Shown here: positions 7,427 to 13,988 of the stretch, one piece after another
Layout of the letters: each line of letters begins with the position of its first letter
Position numbering within the stretch: position 1 is the stretch's first letter
NCBI GenBank assembly: GCA_017417045.1
Contig: JAFPZZ010000055.1
Coordinates: forward strand, 1 to 32,104
Direction: 5' to 3'
DNA length: 32,104 nucleotides
DNA from: Bacillota bacterium
GTDB lineage: Bacteria; Bacillota; Clostridia; Peptostreptococcales; Anaerovoracaceae
Program-made: the position numbers and the translations under genes
The notes under the pieces: generated by a model
What the model saw: the letters and a program-made list of their open reading frames with translations, nothing else
Databases searched by the model: none
What the model was told of the DNA's origin: nothing

Positions 7427-9046
7427 CTACTTGACTACGGTCGCGTAATCGTCCGCGATCTCGAATGCCGGAACGTTGATCCTTCCGAGTCCGTCGAGGT
7501 CCATCTTTACGACCTTATCCTGGGCGACCTGGAAGCTGTTGTTGGCGAAGAGACCGATAGCGTAGCACTGCTCCTTCAGATACTGATGGAAAGCGTCGAG
7601 GTCTTCGTCGGTGTGGTTGTACATCGCGTTGTCGAAGAGCTCCTGGAGGTGATCATCCTGGACACCGTTTCTGTCGCCGTGGTCGATCCTGTTCCAGCCG
7701 TCGGTCAGGTAGCCCTTGGTGGAGTAGGAGTCCATGAGCAGATCCCACTGGGAGAAGTCCATCTTGTAGGTGGCGAAGAGAGCGAGGTCATAGGCCTTGA
7801 TCTCTACGTCGATGCCGAGATCCTTGAGCTCGGACTGGATGACGGTCGCTGCGGAGTTGTAGGAGCCTACGTTCATGATCTGAAGAACGAGCTTGAGTTC
7901 GCCGGGCTTGTAGCCGGAAGCCGCGAAGAGCTCCTTGGCCTTGTCGAGGTCATACTCATAGTAATCTTCGCTGTCCCACTTCTCGAGGTAGTCGCCCGCG
8001 ATGTTGTCGCAGAAGTCCTTGAGGACGTGAGCGGTAGCGTCGGTCTGATCGGCGCCGTACATGACTTCTCTGGAGTTGATGGCGTAAGCGATGGCCTGCC
8101 TGAGCTCCTTGTTGTCAGCAAGCGGGCTCTGTCCCGGAGAGCAGTTGAACATGAGGGCGTTGTAGCCGCCGCCGGCGTACTGCAGGATGGTGTATCCGTC
8201 CTTGGCGCTGCCGTCGTCGTTCATGAAGAAGCTCATCTCGGCGGCGCTGATATCAGCGGTGTCGACTTCCTTGTTCTCGAGGGCAACGGTCCTCATGGAG
8301 GCCTCGGAGATCAGCTTGTAGTTGATCGTGTCGAACGGCTGCTTGGCCATGTAGGTCCTGAGGCTCTCGTCGTTCTGCCAGTAATCAGCCTTGGTCATGG
8401 TGATATAAGAGTCCATAACCATGTCGGAGATGTAGTAGGGACCGGTGCAGGCGGGGCTGGTGGTCTTTTCTACGTCGTCAGCAGTGTTGAACCACTCCCA
8501 GTTGCAGATGGGGATGACGGAAAGGCAGGTGGCCATGGCGCCGGCGGAGACCTTCTTGAGCTTGAGGGTCAGGGTGTAGTCGCCGGTAGCTTCGATGCTC
8601 TCCATGAACTGCTTTACGAGGGTGAAGGTGGATCTTCCGCCGAGGGTGATAGCGTAGTTGTAGCACTCCTCAACGTCCTTCGCGGTGATGGCGTTGCCTT
8701 TGCTGTCCTTTACGTAGTCGTAGATCTCGATCTCGGCGGTCAGTCCGTCCTCGGAGATCTTGACGCTCTTGGCGATGTCCATCTCGAGGTCTTCCACGTC
8801 GTCACCGAAGTTTACACGGGCGCAGAGCACGTCGTAGATGTTGTTCCAGGTGATGTAACGGCTTCCGGTGTCAGCACCGAACGGAGAGAGGTCCCAACCG
8901 GTAAGAGGAATGGTGGCCGTGATCTCCTTGGGGCCGTCGTTTGCTGCGGGCTCCGGAGTGTTGGAGGATTCCTCCTTCTTCTCACCGCAGGCTGCGAGAG
9001 AGAAGACCATTACCAGAGCAAGCAGGATGGCTAAAAACTTTTTCAT
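7427..9046 (-). CDS. Solute-binding lipoprotein, family 5 (peptide/Opp type)
   Basis: This 539-residue protein is the extracellular receptor of the Opp-type importer. Seen: a lipoprotein signal peptide MKKFLAILLALVMVFSLAAC with the lipobox LAAC and Cys20 as lipid anchor. A Ser/Glu/Pro-rich linker follows, and then a family 5 (SBP_bac_5) body. Recognisable parts include the stretch with KSVKISEDGLTAEIEI, the QPFDTINYKLISEASMRTVALENKEVD region, and ELRQAIAYAINSREVMYG, the hallmark of the family. The start follows GGAAGGAGAAAAC. It is the second gene of the operon, 65 bases after the esterase. Binding proteins of this family accept peptides but also opines, sugars and other solutes. Confidence 0.95.
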   Translation of the reverse strand: MKKFLAILLALVMVFSLAACGEKKEESSNTPEPAANDGPKEITATIPLTGWDLSPFGADTGSRYITWNNIYDVLCARVNFGDDVEDLEMDIAKSVKISEDGLTAEIEIYDYVKDSKGNAITAKDVEECYNYAITLGGRSTFTLVKQFMESIEATGDYTLTLKLKKVSAGAMATCLSVIPICNWEWFNTADDVEKTTSPACTGPYYISDMVMDSYITMTKADYWQNDESLRTYMAKQPFDTINYKLISEASMRTVALENKEVDTADISAAEMSFFMNDDGSAKDGYTILQYAGGGYNALMFNCSPGQSPLADNKELRQAIAYAINSREVMYGADQTDATAHVLKDFCDNIAGDYLEKWDSEDYYEYDLDKAKELFAASGYKPGELKLVLQIMNVGSYNSAATVIQSELKDLGIDVEIKAYDLALFATYKMDFSQWDLLMDSYSTKGYLTDGWNRIDHGDRNGVQDDHLQELFDNAMYNHTDEDLDAFHQYLKEQCYAIGLFANNSFQVAQDKVVKMDLDGLGRINVPAFEIADDYATVVK

Positions 9047-9111
9047 TGTTTTCTCCTTCCAAAAAACTTACACGTGACTTTTCTTTAATCTTCTATATGG
9101 CATTATGAATA

Positions 9112-9957
9112 TTAAAGCAATTTCCTTGTCTCGGAATCCGTTTCGAATCCCCAGAACTTGAAGGCCCTCTGGATGAACGGATCCCAGAAGCGCCACTCGT
9201 GGCCGAGATCGGGCATCTCTTCGAAGACGATGGGGACGCCCTCCTCCCTGCACTTATCTCTGAAATAGCAGAAAGCGTCGTATCCGAAGTCCTTGTCGCC
9301 GCAGCCGAAGATCATCTTCGGAAGCGTCCCGGCCTTGTGCATCTCGAAGACCTTATCGAAGTCGTTATAGTCCCTGAGATATGCTTCCCTGCCGCCCGCG
9401 TTCGCGACCTGGTTGCGGAACCTCAGGTTCGCCATGCTCTGCATGTGCTCGCCGCCCCTGGTACCGTCCCAATCGATGTTCTCTACCGGACGCGGGGACG
9501 CGGAAAGTATGGCTCCGGAGGCGAACTTGTCGGGGTATTTCAGGAGATATTTGAGAGCGCCGCGTCCGCCCATGGACAGACCAGCGATGAAGTTGTCTTC
9601 TTTCTTGGGGGAGGCGGGGAACCAGTTGTAGATCATGGGCATGAGCTCCTTCACGAGGAAGGAGTCCATGTCGAAACCCAGTCCGAAGCCGGGCCAGCTC
9701 TCATAGTCCGCGTTGAGCCCGCTGGGCATCACGCAGATGAGGTTCTTCTCTCTGGCGTAGATCTCTATCATGCTCTTTCTGACCCAGTCGGAGTGATCTC
9801 CGTAGGTCCCGTGGAGCAGCCAGAGCACGCGGTATCTCTTCCCGTTTGAATAAAAATCCGACGCGTCTACGCTGTGCGGCCTGTCGGGAAGTATCACCGA
9901 GATGGTGGTGTTGTTATTAAGATACTGGCTTTCAAAGGTAAACTGCATGAGGGACAT
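9112..9957 (-). CDS. Esterase, alpha/beta hydrolase (esterase D / EstA-like)
   Basis: This 281-residue protein is a putative esterase of the esterase D / tributyrin esterase group (PF00756 type). No signal peptide is visible, so it is probably cytosolic. Seen: oxyanion region WLLHGTYGDHSDW (about residues 46-58), nucleophile elbow GLSMGGRGA with Ser128, probable acid in GCGDKDFGYD (Asp221 or Asp223), and His253 in LGHEWRFWD. It could act on acetyl or other short acyl esters. The start at 9957 is favoured by AGGAGG eight bases upstream; an alternative Met lies three codons inside. It is the first gene of the operon and follows the operator and hairpin at 10072-10123, so it is probably co-regulated with the transporter. 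Confidence 0.88.
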   Translation of the reverse strand: MSLMQFTFESQYLNNNTTISVILPDRPHSVDASDFYSNGKRYRVLWLLHGTYGDHSDWVRKSMIEIYAREKNLICVMPSGLNADYESWPGFGLGFDMDSFLVKELMPMIYNWFPASPKKEDNFIAGLSMGGRGALKYLLKYPDKFASGAILSASPRPVENIDWDGTRGGEHMQSMANLRFRNQVANAGGREAYLRDYNDFDKVFEMHKAGTLPKMIFGCGDKDFGYDAFCYFRDKCREEGVPIVFEEMPDLGHEWRFWDPFIQRAFKFWGFETDSETRKLL

Positions 9958-10071
9958 GGGGACTTACCTCCTTTTTCCGTTAATTCGATGATATCATTCC
10001 AATCTATAGATTTGCGTGATTGTTAGAGCAAAAATATAGAAAATATCTATGGGTTTAAGAAAGCCTATTTA

Positions 10072-10104
10072 ATATCCGCGAAAATGCTTAGTTTTTGCGG
10101 ATAT
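10072..10104 (-). repeat. Perfect hairpin in the esterase 5' leader
   Basis: Arms ATATCCGC (10072-10079) and GCGGATAT (10097-10104) are perfectly complementary around a 17-base centre, which itself has AAAA and TTTT runs able to pair. It lies downstream of the predicted transcription start and about 115 bases before the esterase start codon. It directly abuts the operator. It may be a 5' mRNA stabiliser or a second protein-binding site; no riboswitch class is recognised. Confidence 0.5.
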
Positions 10105-10123
10105 CAGACATCTGACGTCTGAT
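10104..10123. promoter_or_regulatory. Putative GntR/FCD operator 1 (esterase-opp operon)
   Basis: The site consists of the perfect dyad TCAGA-CA-TCTGA (10104-10115) followed directly by CGTCTGAT. The same arrangement, with one extra base, recurs at 11038-11057 near the plus-strand amidohydrolase. It sits immediately downstream of the predicted minus-strand -10 box, so a bound repressor would block transcription. Assignment to the adjacent FCD regulator is an inference from location and repetition. Confidence 0.65.
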
Positions 10124-10133
10124 TGCCCTTCAA

Positions 10134-10161
10134 TTATTACAAACAGATTACAGACTGTCAA
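10134..10161 (-). promoter_or_regulatory. Predicted sigma-70-type promoter for esterase-opp operon
   Basis: On the minus strand a perfect -35 box TTGACA (10161-10156) is followed after 16 bases by TAATAA (10139-10134); shifting one base gives AATAAT with a 17-base spacer. Transcription would begin near 10127, directly before the operator. The leader to the esterase start is about 170 bases. The rest of the 9958-10300 gap holds the hairpin, the operator and an inverted repeat, and no gene. Confidence 0.65.
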
Positions 10162-10268
10162 TAACTCAATTTCAGTTTTTGAGCGGTGGGATCTTACGAA
10201 TTATCAGATGGCGAAGCGTCTTCTATCGGCTCTCGAAATACCCTCAGGGGGCGCCGCCAAGACTCATG

Positions 10269-10292
10269 GCAGCGCGCCAGTGGCGCGCCTGC
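10269..10292 (-). repeat. GC-rich inverted repeat downstream of the GntR gene
   Basis: GCGCGCCA (10272-10279) and TGGCGCGC (10281-10288) form an eight-base dyad around one base, extended by GCA/TGC outer pairs with a bulge. It begins about 10 bases after the regulator stop codon. It has no following T-run, so it is at best a weak or factor-assisted terminator; it could also be a REP-like element. Confidence 0.35.
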
Positions 10293-10300
10293 GGAGCCGC

Positions 10301-10990
10301 CTAATCGTCCGCCTTTATCCTCTCCTCGTTGAAGCGGATATGGAGCACCATGGCTTCCCTGGCCGCGGAGCTGTCGTGCTCGGCTATGGCGCGTGCTATG
10401 GATCTGTGAGTGACTATGGTCTCGTTTCTCAGAGAACCGCCGCTCATCTCTATGAACATCGAAACGGATTTATTTATTATAGGTATGATGAGCGGGATCA
10501 CGGTGTTCTTGGTGCTGCGCGCTATCGCGGTGTGGAACTCCACGTCCTTTCCCATGTGGTCTTCTCCCGCGAGTATCTGCGCTTCGACCACGTCGCAGAG
10601 CCTGTTTATCTCCTCTATATCCCTCTCGTCCGCGTTTTTCGCGGCCTCTGCCGCCATCCAGGGCTCAAGGACCATCCTTACGGCGAGAAGATCCCTGTAG
10701 GTCTTGACCTTGTCCGGCGCGAAGGAGAGCCCGAGAGGATCTTCGGGAAGCGGCGGATTGTCGCAGATGAAGGTCCCCCTGCCCCTTCTGATCTCCAGGA
10801 TCCCCCCGGATACCAGAGCTTTTATCGCCTCGCGCACAGTGCTGCGGCCCACGCCTAGCATCTCTATGAGCTCGAGCTCTGTGGGTATCTGATCGCCCGC
10901 GATGAGGCCCCTGTCCTTGATGATCTCTATTATCTTTTCAGCGACGAGCTCGGAGAGCGGCTCGGTCTGGATGAGCATGGATTCTTTCAT
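10301..10990 (-). CDS. GntR-family transcriptional regulator with FCD ligand domain
   Basis: This 229-residue protein has an N-terminal winged helix (about residues 10-75: LVAEKIIEIIKDRGLIAGDQIPTE, then MLGVGRSTVREAIKALVSGGILEIRRGRGTF) and a C-terminal all-helical FCD domain. That domain contains LLAVRMVLEPWMAAEAA, EFHTAIARSTKN and the metal-ligand-type histidines in VTHRSIARAIAEHDSSAAREAMVLHI. FCD regulators of the FadR/LldR/UxuR type usually sense carboxylates or sugar acids and mostly repress. It is flanked by two matching operators, one in front of each amidohydrolase-containing unit. The second also lies upstream of its own start, so autoregulation is likely. The ribosome site for 10990 is weak; Met at 10978 is an alternative start. 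Confidence 0.93.
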   Translation of the reverse strand: MKESMLIQTEPLSELVAEKIIEIIKDRGLIAGDQIPTELELIEMLGVGRSTVREAIKALVSGGILEIRRGRGTFICDNPPLPEDPLGLSFAPDKVKTYRDLLAVRMVLEPWMAAEAAKNADERDIEEINRLCDVVEAQILAGEDHMGKDVEFHTAIARSTKNTVIPLIIPIINKSVSMFIEMSGGSLRNETIVTHRSIARAIAEHDSSAAREAMVLHIRFNEERIKADD

Positions 10991-11002
10991 TTAAAAAACC
11001 TG

Positions 11003-11030
11003 TTGAACTTGGTGGACTATGTGTTACAAT
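11003..11030 (+). promoter_or_regulatory. Predicted promoter of the plus-strand amidohydrolase gene
   Basis: TTGAAC (11003-11008), a 16-base spacer and TACAAT (11025-11030), with an upstream TGT giving an extended -10 element. Transcription would start near 11037, inside operator 2. The leader to the start codon is about 90 bases. Confidence 0.65.
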
Positions 11031-11031
11031 A

Positions 11032-11057
11032 CAGACATCAGATGTCTGAACGTCTGA
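11032..11057. promoter_or_regulatory. Putative GntR/FCD operator 2
   Basis: CAGACATC-A-GATGTCTG (11032-11048) is a perfect dyad around one base. It overlaps the 12-base dyad TCAGA-TG-TCTGA (11038-11049), which is followed after one base by CGTCTGAT. This matches operator 1 at 10104-10123. It begins one base after the -10 box of the plus-strand promoter. It also lies 42 bases upstream of the regulator start, so it can serve both divergent genes. Confidence 0.7.
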
Positions 11058-11125
11058 TATTTAAGCTCATTATATTTTCTTTGACACGGGATTTCAATAC
11101 TAAAAATACAAGCGGAGGAAAAAGA

Positions 11126-12757
11126 ATGGAAAGATATGCAGACAAGATCTGGTTCGGAGCCCATATCCGCACCATGGACGAGTCCCTCTCGGAGGCTCAG
11201 GCCCTCGCGTCGGATAAGAATGGAAACATCCTGGCGCTGGGAAGCGACGAGGATATCCTGGCTTTGAAGGGTCCCAAGACCGAGCTCTTCGATATGAATG
11301 GAGCCTGGATAGTCCCCGGACTGCTCGACACCCACGTTCACTACAGGATGTACGGCGAGAGCCTCCTTAAGCTCGGCATACGCGATCTTTCCAAGGAGGA
11401 TATACTCGAAAAGGTCAGAGAGGCCGCCGAGAACGCCCCCGCCGGCAAGTGGATAGTCGGAGGCATGGGCTGGAACAACGAAGTCTGGGCGGATCCCTCC
11501 TACCCCACCCGCGAGGAGCTCGACGAGGCCGCTCCGAACAATCCGGTGCTGCTCCCCCGCATGGACGGGCACCTGATCTGGGTCAACAGTCTAGCCTTCA
11601 AGGCTGCGGGCGTGACCGAAGATACGAAGGATCCCGAGGGCGGAGAGTTCATGCGCAGCGCGGAAGGAAAGCTCCAGGGCTGCTGCAGCAACGCCGCGGC
11701 CGCCGTGATCAGGGGCGCCATCCCCCAGCCCGGCGCCGAGGAGAGGAAGGAGGCCATACTGGCGGCTCAGGCTCAGATGCTGGCCTACGGCCTCACCGGC
11801 ATATCCGACATGCACGACACGCCCCAGGATCTGAGGGACGTTGAGGCGCTCTACGCCGAGGGCAAGGGGAAACTCCGCTACTGCGGGACCCTCGGAGACT
11901 GCTTAAACGAAAAGGATCCGGAAGAGAACAAGACCTTCCTCGAAAAGCTCCCCATACTCGGGAAGTTTGGAGGAAGATACACAGTCCGCTGCTGCAAGAT
12001 ACTCTCCGACGGAGCTGTCGGAGCGCAGAGCGCGGCCCTCAAGGAGGATTTCTCCGACCGTCCGGGCCACAAGGGGACTCTCATGTATACTCCGGACGAG
12101 CTCTATCACATGGTGAAGACCGCCGCTGAGCACGGCCTGCAGGTCGCGACCCACAGCATTGGAGACGCCGCCATAGACGAGATACTGGACGCCTACGAAG
12201 CGGTGCTAAATGAGATCCCCAATCCCGACCACCGCTGGAGGATCGAGCACTTCCAGACCGTCACCAACGACAGCCCGCAGCGGGCCGCCAGGCTGGGAGT
12301 AGTAGCCAGCATGCAGCCCATGCACGCCCCCAACAGCGCCAGCATGGCCATGAGAAGGCTAGGAGAGAAGAGGATACACGGCGCCTATGCCGCAGGGCTC
12401 GTGATGAAGTCAACCGGCTGGGTCGCGTTCGGAAGCGACGCTCCGGTATCCGCGCCCTCCCCGCTCTCCGGTATCCACGCCGCCGTCACCAGGACGAACG
12501 ACCAGCTGCTTCCCGAGGGAGGCTTCTGCATGGAGAACGCGGTGAGTCCCATGGACGCCCTCAAGGGCTACACCATCTGGGCAGCCCGCGCCGTCTTCGC
12601 AGACGACGTGAGAGGCAGCCTCGAGCCCGGCAAGTACGCGGACTTCACGGTACTGGACAGGGACGTCATCGAAGTCGCGGAGACCGCGCCCCATGATATC
12701 CTCAAGATCAAAGTCCTGAAGACGGTCATCGGAGGAAACTGCGAATACAAGGCCTGA
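11126..12757 (+). CDS. YtcJ-like metal-dependent amidohydrolase (family 3), second copy
   Basis: This 543-residue paralogue of the minus-strand amidohydrolase at 608-2233 shows the same architecture. Seen: N-terminal beta domain (DKIWFGAHIRTMDE), metal pair in VPGLLDTHVHY (His70, His72), VATHSIGDAAIDEILDAYEAV, WRIEHFQTV, and AFGSDAPVSAPSPLSGIHAAVTR near the end. The two proteins share long matches such as PSYPxxEELDxxxPNNPV. The start at 11126 is set by GCGGAGGAAAAAG; the open frame upstream crosses the promoter and operator and is not coding. It is transcribed alone, away from the regulator, and ends at a strong terminator. Having two paralogues under one regulator suggests two related substrates or successive deacylation steps. 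Confidence 0.92.
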   Translation: MERYADKIWFGAHIRTMDESLSEAQALASDKNGNILALGSDEDILALKGPKTELFDMNGAWIVPGLLDTHVHYRMYGESLLKLGIRDLSKEDILEKVREAAENAPAGKWIVGGMGWNNEVWADPSYPTREELDEAAPNNPVLLPRMDGHLIWVNSLAFKAAGVTEDTKDPEGGEFMRSAEGKLQGCCSNAAAAVIRGAIPQPGAEERKEAILAAQAQMLAYGLTGISDMHDTPQDLRDVEALYAEGKGKLRYCGTLGDCLNEKDPEENKTFLEKLPILGKFGGRYTVRCCKILSDGAVGAQSAALKEDFSDRPGHKGTLMYTPDELYHMVKTAAEHGLQVATHSIGDAAIDEILDAYEAVLNEIPNPDHRWRIEHFQTVTNDSPQRAARLGVVASMQPMHAPNSASMAMRRLGEKRIHGAYAAGLVMKSTGWVAFGSDAPVSAPSPLSGIHAAVTRTNDQLLPEGGFCMENAVSPMDALKGYTIWAARAVFADDVRGSLEPGKYADFTVLDRDVIEVAETAPHDILKIKVLKTVIGGNCEYKA

Positions 12758-12811
12758 TAAGCGCTGATACTGCCCCCGGGCGTTCGGCTACGGACCTTCA
12801 AAAACAAAAGC

Positions 12812-12835
12812 AAGACCCCGCGCGAGCGGGGTCTT
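12812..12835. terminator. Bidirectional rho-independent terminator
   Basis: A 10-bp perfect stem (AAGACCCCGC / GCGGGGTCTT) with a four-base loop lies between convergent genes. The minus strand continues with GCTTTTGTTTTTG, a good T-rich tail for the methyltransferase. On the plus strand the tail is short (TTTATCAT), but the position after the amidohydrolase suggests it works both ways. Confidence 0.85.
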
Positions 12836-12845
12836 TATCATACAG

Positions 12846-13784
12846 CTATTTATTTCGTTCTATATAAGGATCACTCCTCGCGCGGCCCTCAATGGCAGCG
12901 CTCCCGAGGACCCGCAGGCTATTAAGCCCTGCTGCCAGGCTCTCCTTTGAAGTCCAGCCTGATTCCAGCCTGATGATCTTCATGTTTACAAAGCCGTCGC
13001 AAAACTTCATCATCAGCTTATGGAAAGCTCCCAGGCTCGAGTAGATATCCCTGTAGCCGCGCATATAGCTCTTGGCGCTGACCGACGCGAAGTCGCTGCT
13101 CCAGCTCTCGGGCTCCCTTTCGTCGTCAAGAGAGAAGTAGGCCTTCACGTCCGTGATCCCGGTCTCCTTCAGCCAGGTCTTCGTCATCATCTTGGCGCCG
13201 CGCCTGTTGCAGGAATCGAAGGCCAGCTTCCCTCCGGGGAAGCGGACCGCCATAGCCGCTGCAAGGGCCTTTACGTCCTCTTTCTTGAGGTAATAAAAGA
13301 CCCCCGCCGCGAAGAATACCGCTCCGTCCGAAGCGTCTATCTCATCCATCCAAGCGTAGTCGTTGAGGTCGCAGCCTATATTGCGCTCCCGCTCCTGAGC
13401 GGGAAGCAGCTCGTTTCTGACAGCTATCACGTCCGGCATATCTATGTTGAAGCCCAGACAGCTGCCGTTATCCACCCTGCTGAAGGTGTCGTCGAGCCCG
13501 CAGCCGAGATTTACGACGGCGGCCTTCGGATGATCCTTCAGATAGGACTCCACCTCGCACTGCAAATCGTACTGTCTCTGAGCGACCTCCAGGGCCCCGA
13601 ACAGTCCCGGCGCCGATTCCATCAGGCGGCGTTTGCTGCTGAAGTCGTAGTCGAGCGAGTCGCAGATGCGCTTAGCCGTCGGGTCGGAGAAAAGCTCGGG
13701 AAAGCGTTCCGAACAGACGAGCCTTCCGAACAGAGGTATTATAAGCGTCTCCTGTATGCTGTTTTTCTCAATGTGGTATTTCAT
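12846..13784 (-). CDS. SAM-dependent methyltransferase, leucine carboxyl methyltransferase (LCM) family
   Basis: This 312-residue protein resembles the PPM1/Tcmp/LCM-type class I O-methyltransferases (PF04072-like) that use S-adenosylmethionine. Seen: an N-terminal segment with KRICDSLDYDF, then a Rossmann motif I AAVVNLGCGLDDTFSRVDNG at about residues 88-107, an acidic second strand GFNIDMPDVI, and a motif with FFAAGVFYYLKKEDVKAL near 165-182. Many bacterial members modify small molecules or secondary metabolites, and the substrate here is unknown. It is transcribed alone, from a promoter at 13824-13852 with a palindrome over the start site, and ends at a strong hairpin. It shows no obvious link to the neighbouring catabolic units. 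Confidence 0.88.
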   Translation of the reverse strand: MKYHIEKNSIQETLIIPLFGRLVCSERFPELFSDPTAKRICDSLDYDFSSKRRLMESAPGLFGALEVAQRQYDLQCEVESYLKDHPKAAVVNLGCGLDDTFSRVDNGSCLGFNIDMPDVIAVRNELLPAQERERNIGCDLNDYAWMDEIDASDGAVFFAAGVFYYLKKEDVKALAAAMAVRFPGGKLAFDSCNRRGAKMMTKTWLKETGITDVKAYFSLDDEREPESWSSDFASVSAKSYMRGYRDIYSSLGAFHKLMMKFCDGFVNMKIIRLESGWTSKESLAAGLNSLRVLGSAAIEGRARSDPYIERNK

Positions 13785-13799
13785 CAGGTCCCCCTCTTT

Positions 13800-13821
13800 G
13801 CAGTTAGCATGTGCTTACTGC
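13800..13821. promoter_or_regulatory. 22-bp palindrome at the methyltransferase transcription start
   Basis: GCAGTTAGCA and TGCTTACTGC are separated by two bases, and nine of ten base pairs match. The site covers the transcription start predicted from the promoter at 13824-13852 and ends 16 bases before the start codon. It is a good candidate repressor operator. No regulator gene lies beside it. Confidence 0.5.
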
Positions 13822-13823
13822 TT

Positions 13824-13852
13824 ATTTTAACCCCGATCCATTCAAATTGCAA
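13824..13852 (-). promoter_or_regulatory. Predicted promoter of the methyltransferase gene
   Basis: Minus-strand TTGCAA (13852-13847), a 17-base spacer and TAAAAT (13829-13824). Spacing is ideal and both boxes are close to consensus. Confidence 0.6.
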
Positions 13853-13894
13853 TCCATATCTCCCGCAAGATGCGTCTAATCTTTTCGGCGGCCC

Positions 13895-13928
13895 TTGACC
13901 TGCCGGGGCAGGGATGAGAAAATATAAT
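13895..13928 (+). promoter_or_regulatory. Possible promoter of the Ldh2-type gene, with palindrome
   Basis: A perfect TATAAT lies at 13923-13928 and TTGACC at 13895-13900, but the 22-base spacing is too long for ordinary sigma-70 promoters. The spacer starts with the palindrome CCTGCC-GG-GGCAGG (13899-13912). The TATAAT may work with a poor -35, or an activator may be needed. Confidence 0.35.
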
Positions 13929-13988
13929 CAAGAAGTTATATATGGGCTGAGGCGCATCGCCGCGCAGAGCCCGCTGCGGAGGAATACT

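Noticed and set aside
7586..9034. Long open frame (482 codons) on the plus strand opposite the binding-protein gene
   Set aside because: Its translation is a valine/glycine-rich antisense product of codon bias with no recognisable domain; the minus-strand gene has signal peptide and family motifs.
11003..11125. Longer start for the plus-strand amidohydrolase
   Set aside because: The extension covers the promoter and operator; GCGGAGG is placed correctly for 11126.
13914..13988. Longer start for the Ldh2-type gene
   Set aside because: No ribosome site at 13914, and family similarity begins at METRPYVPWE.
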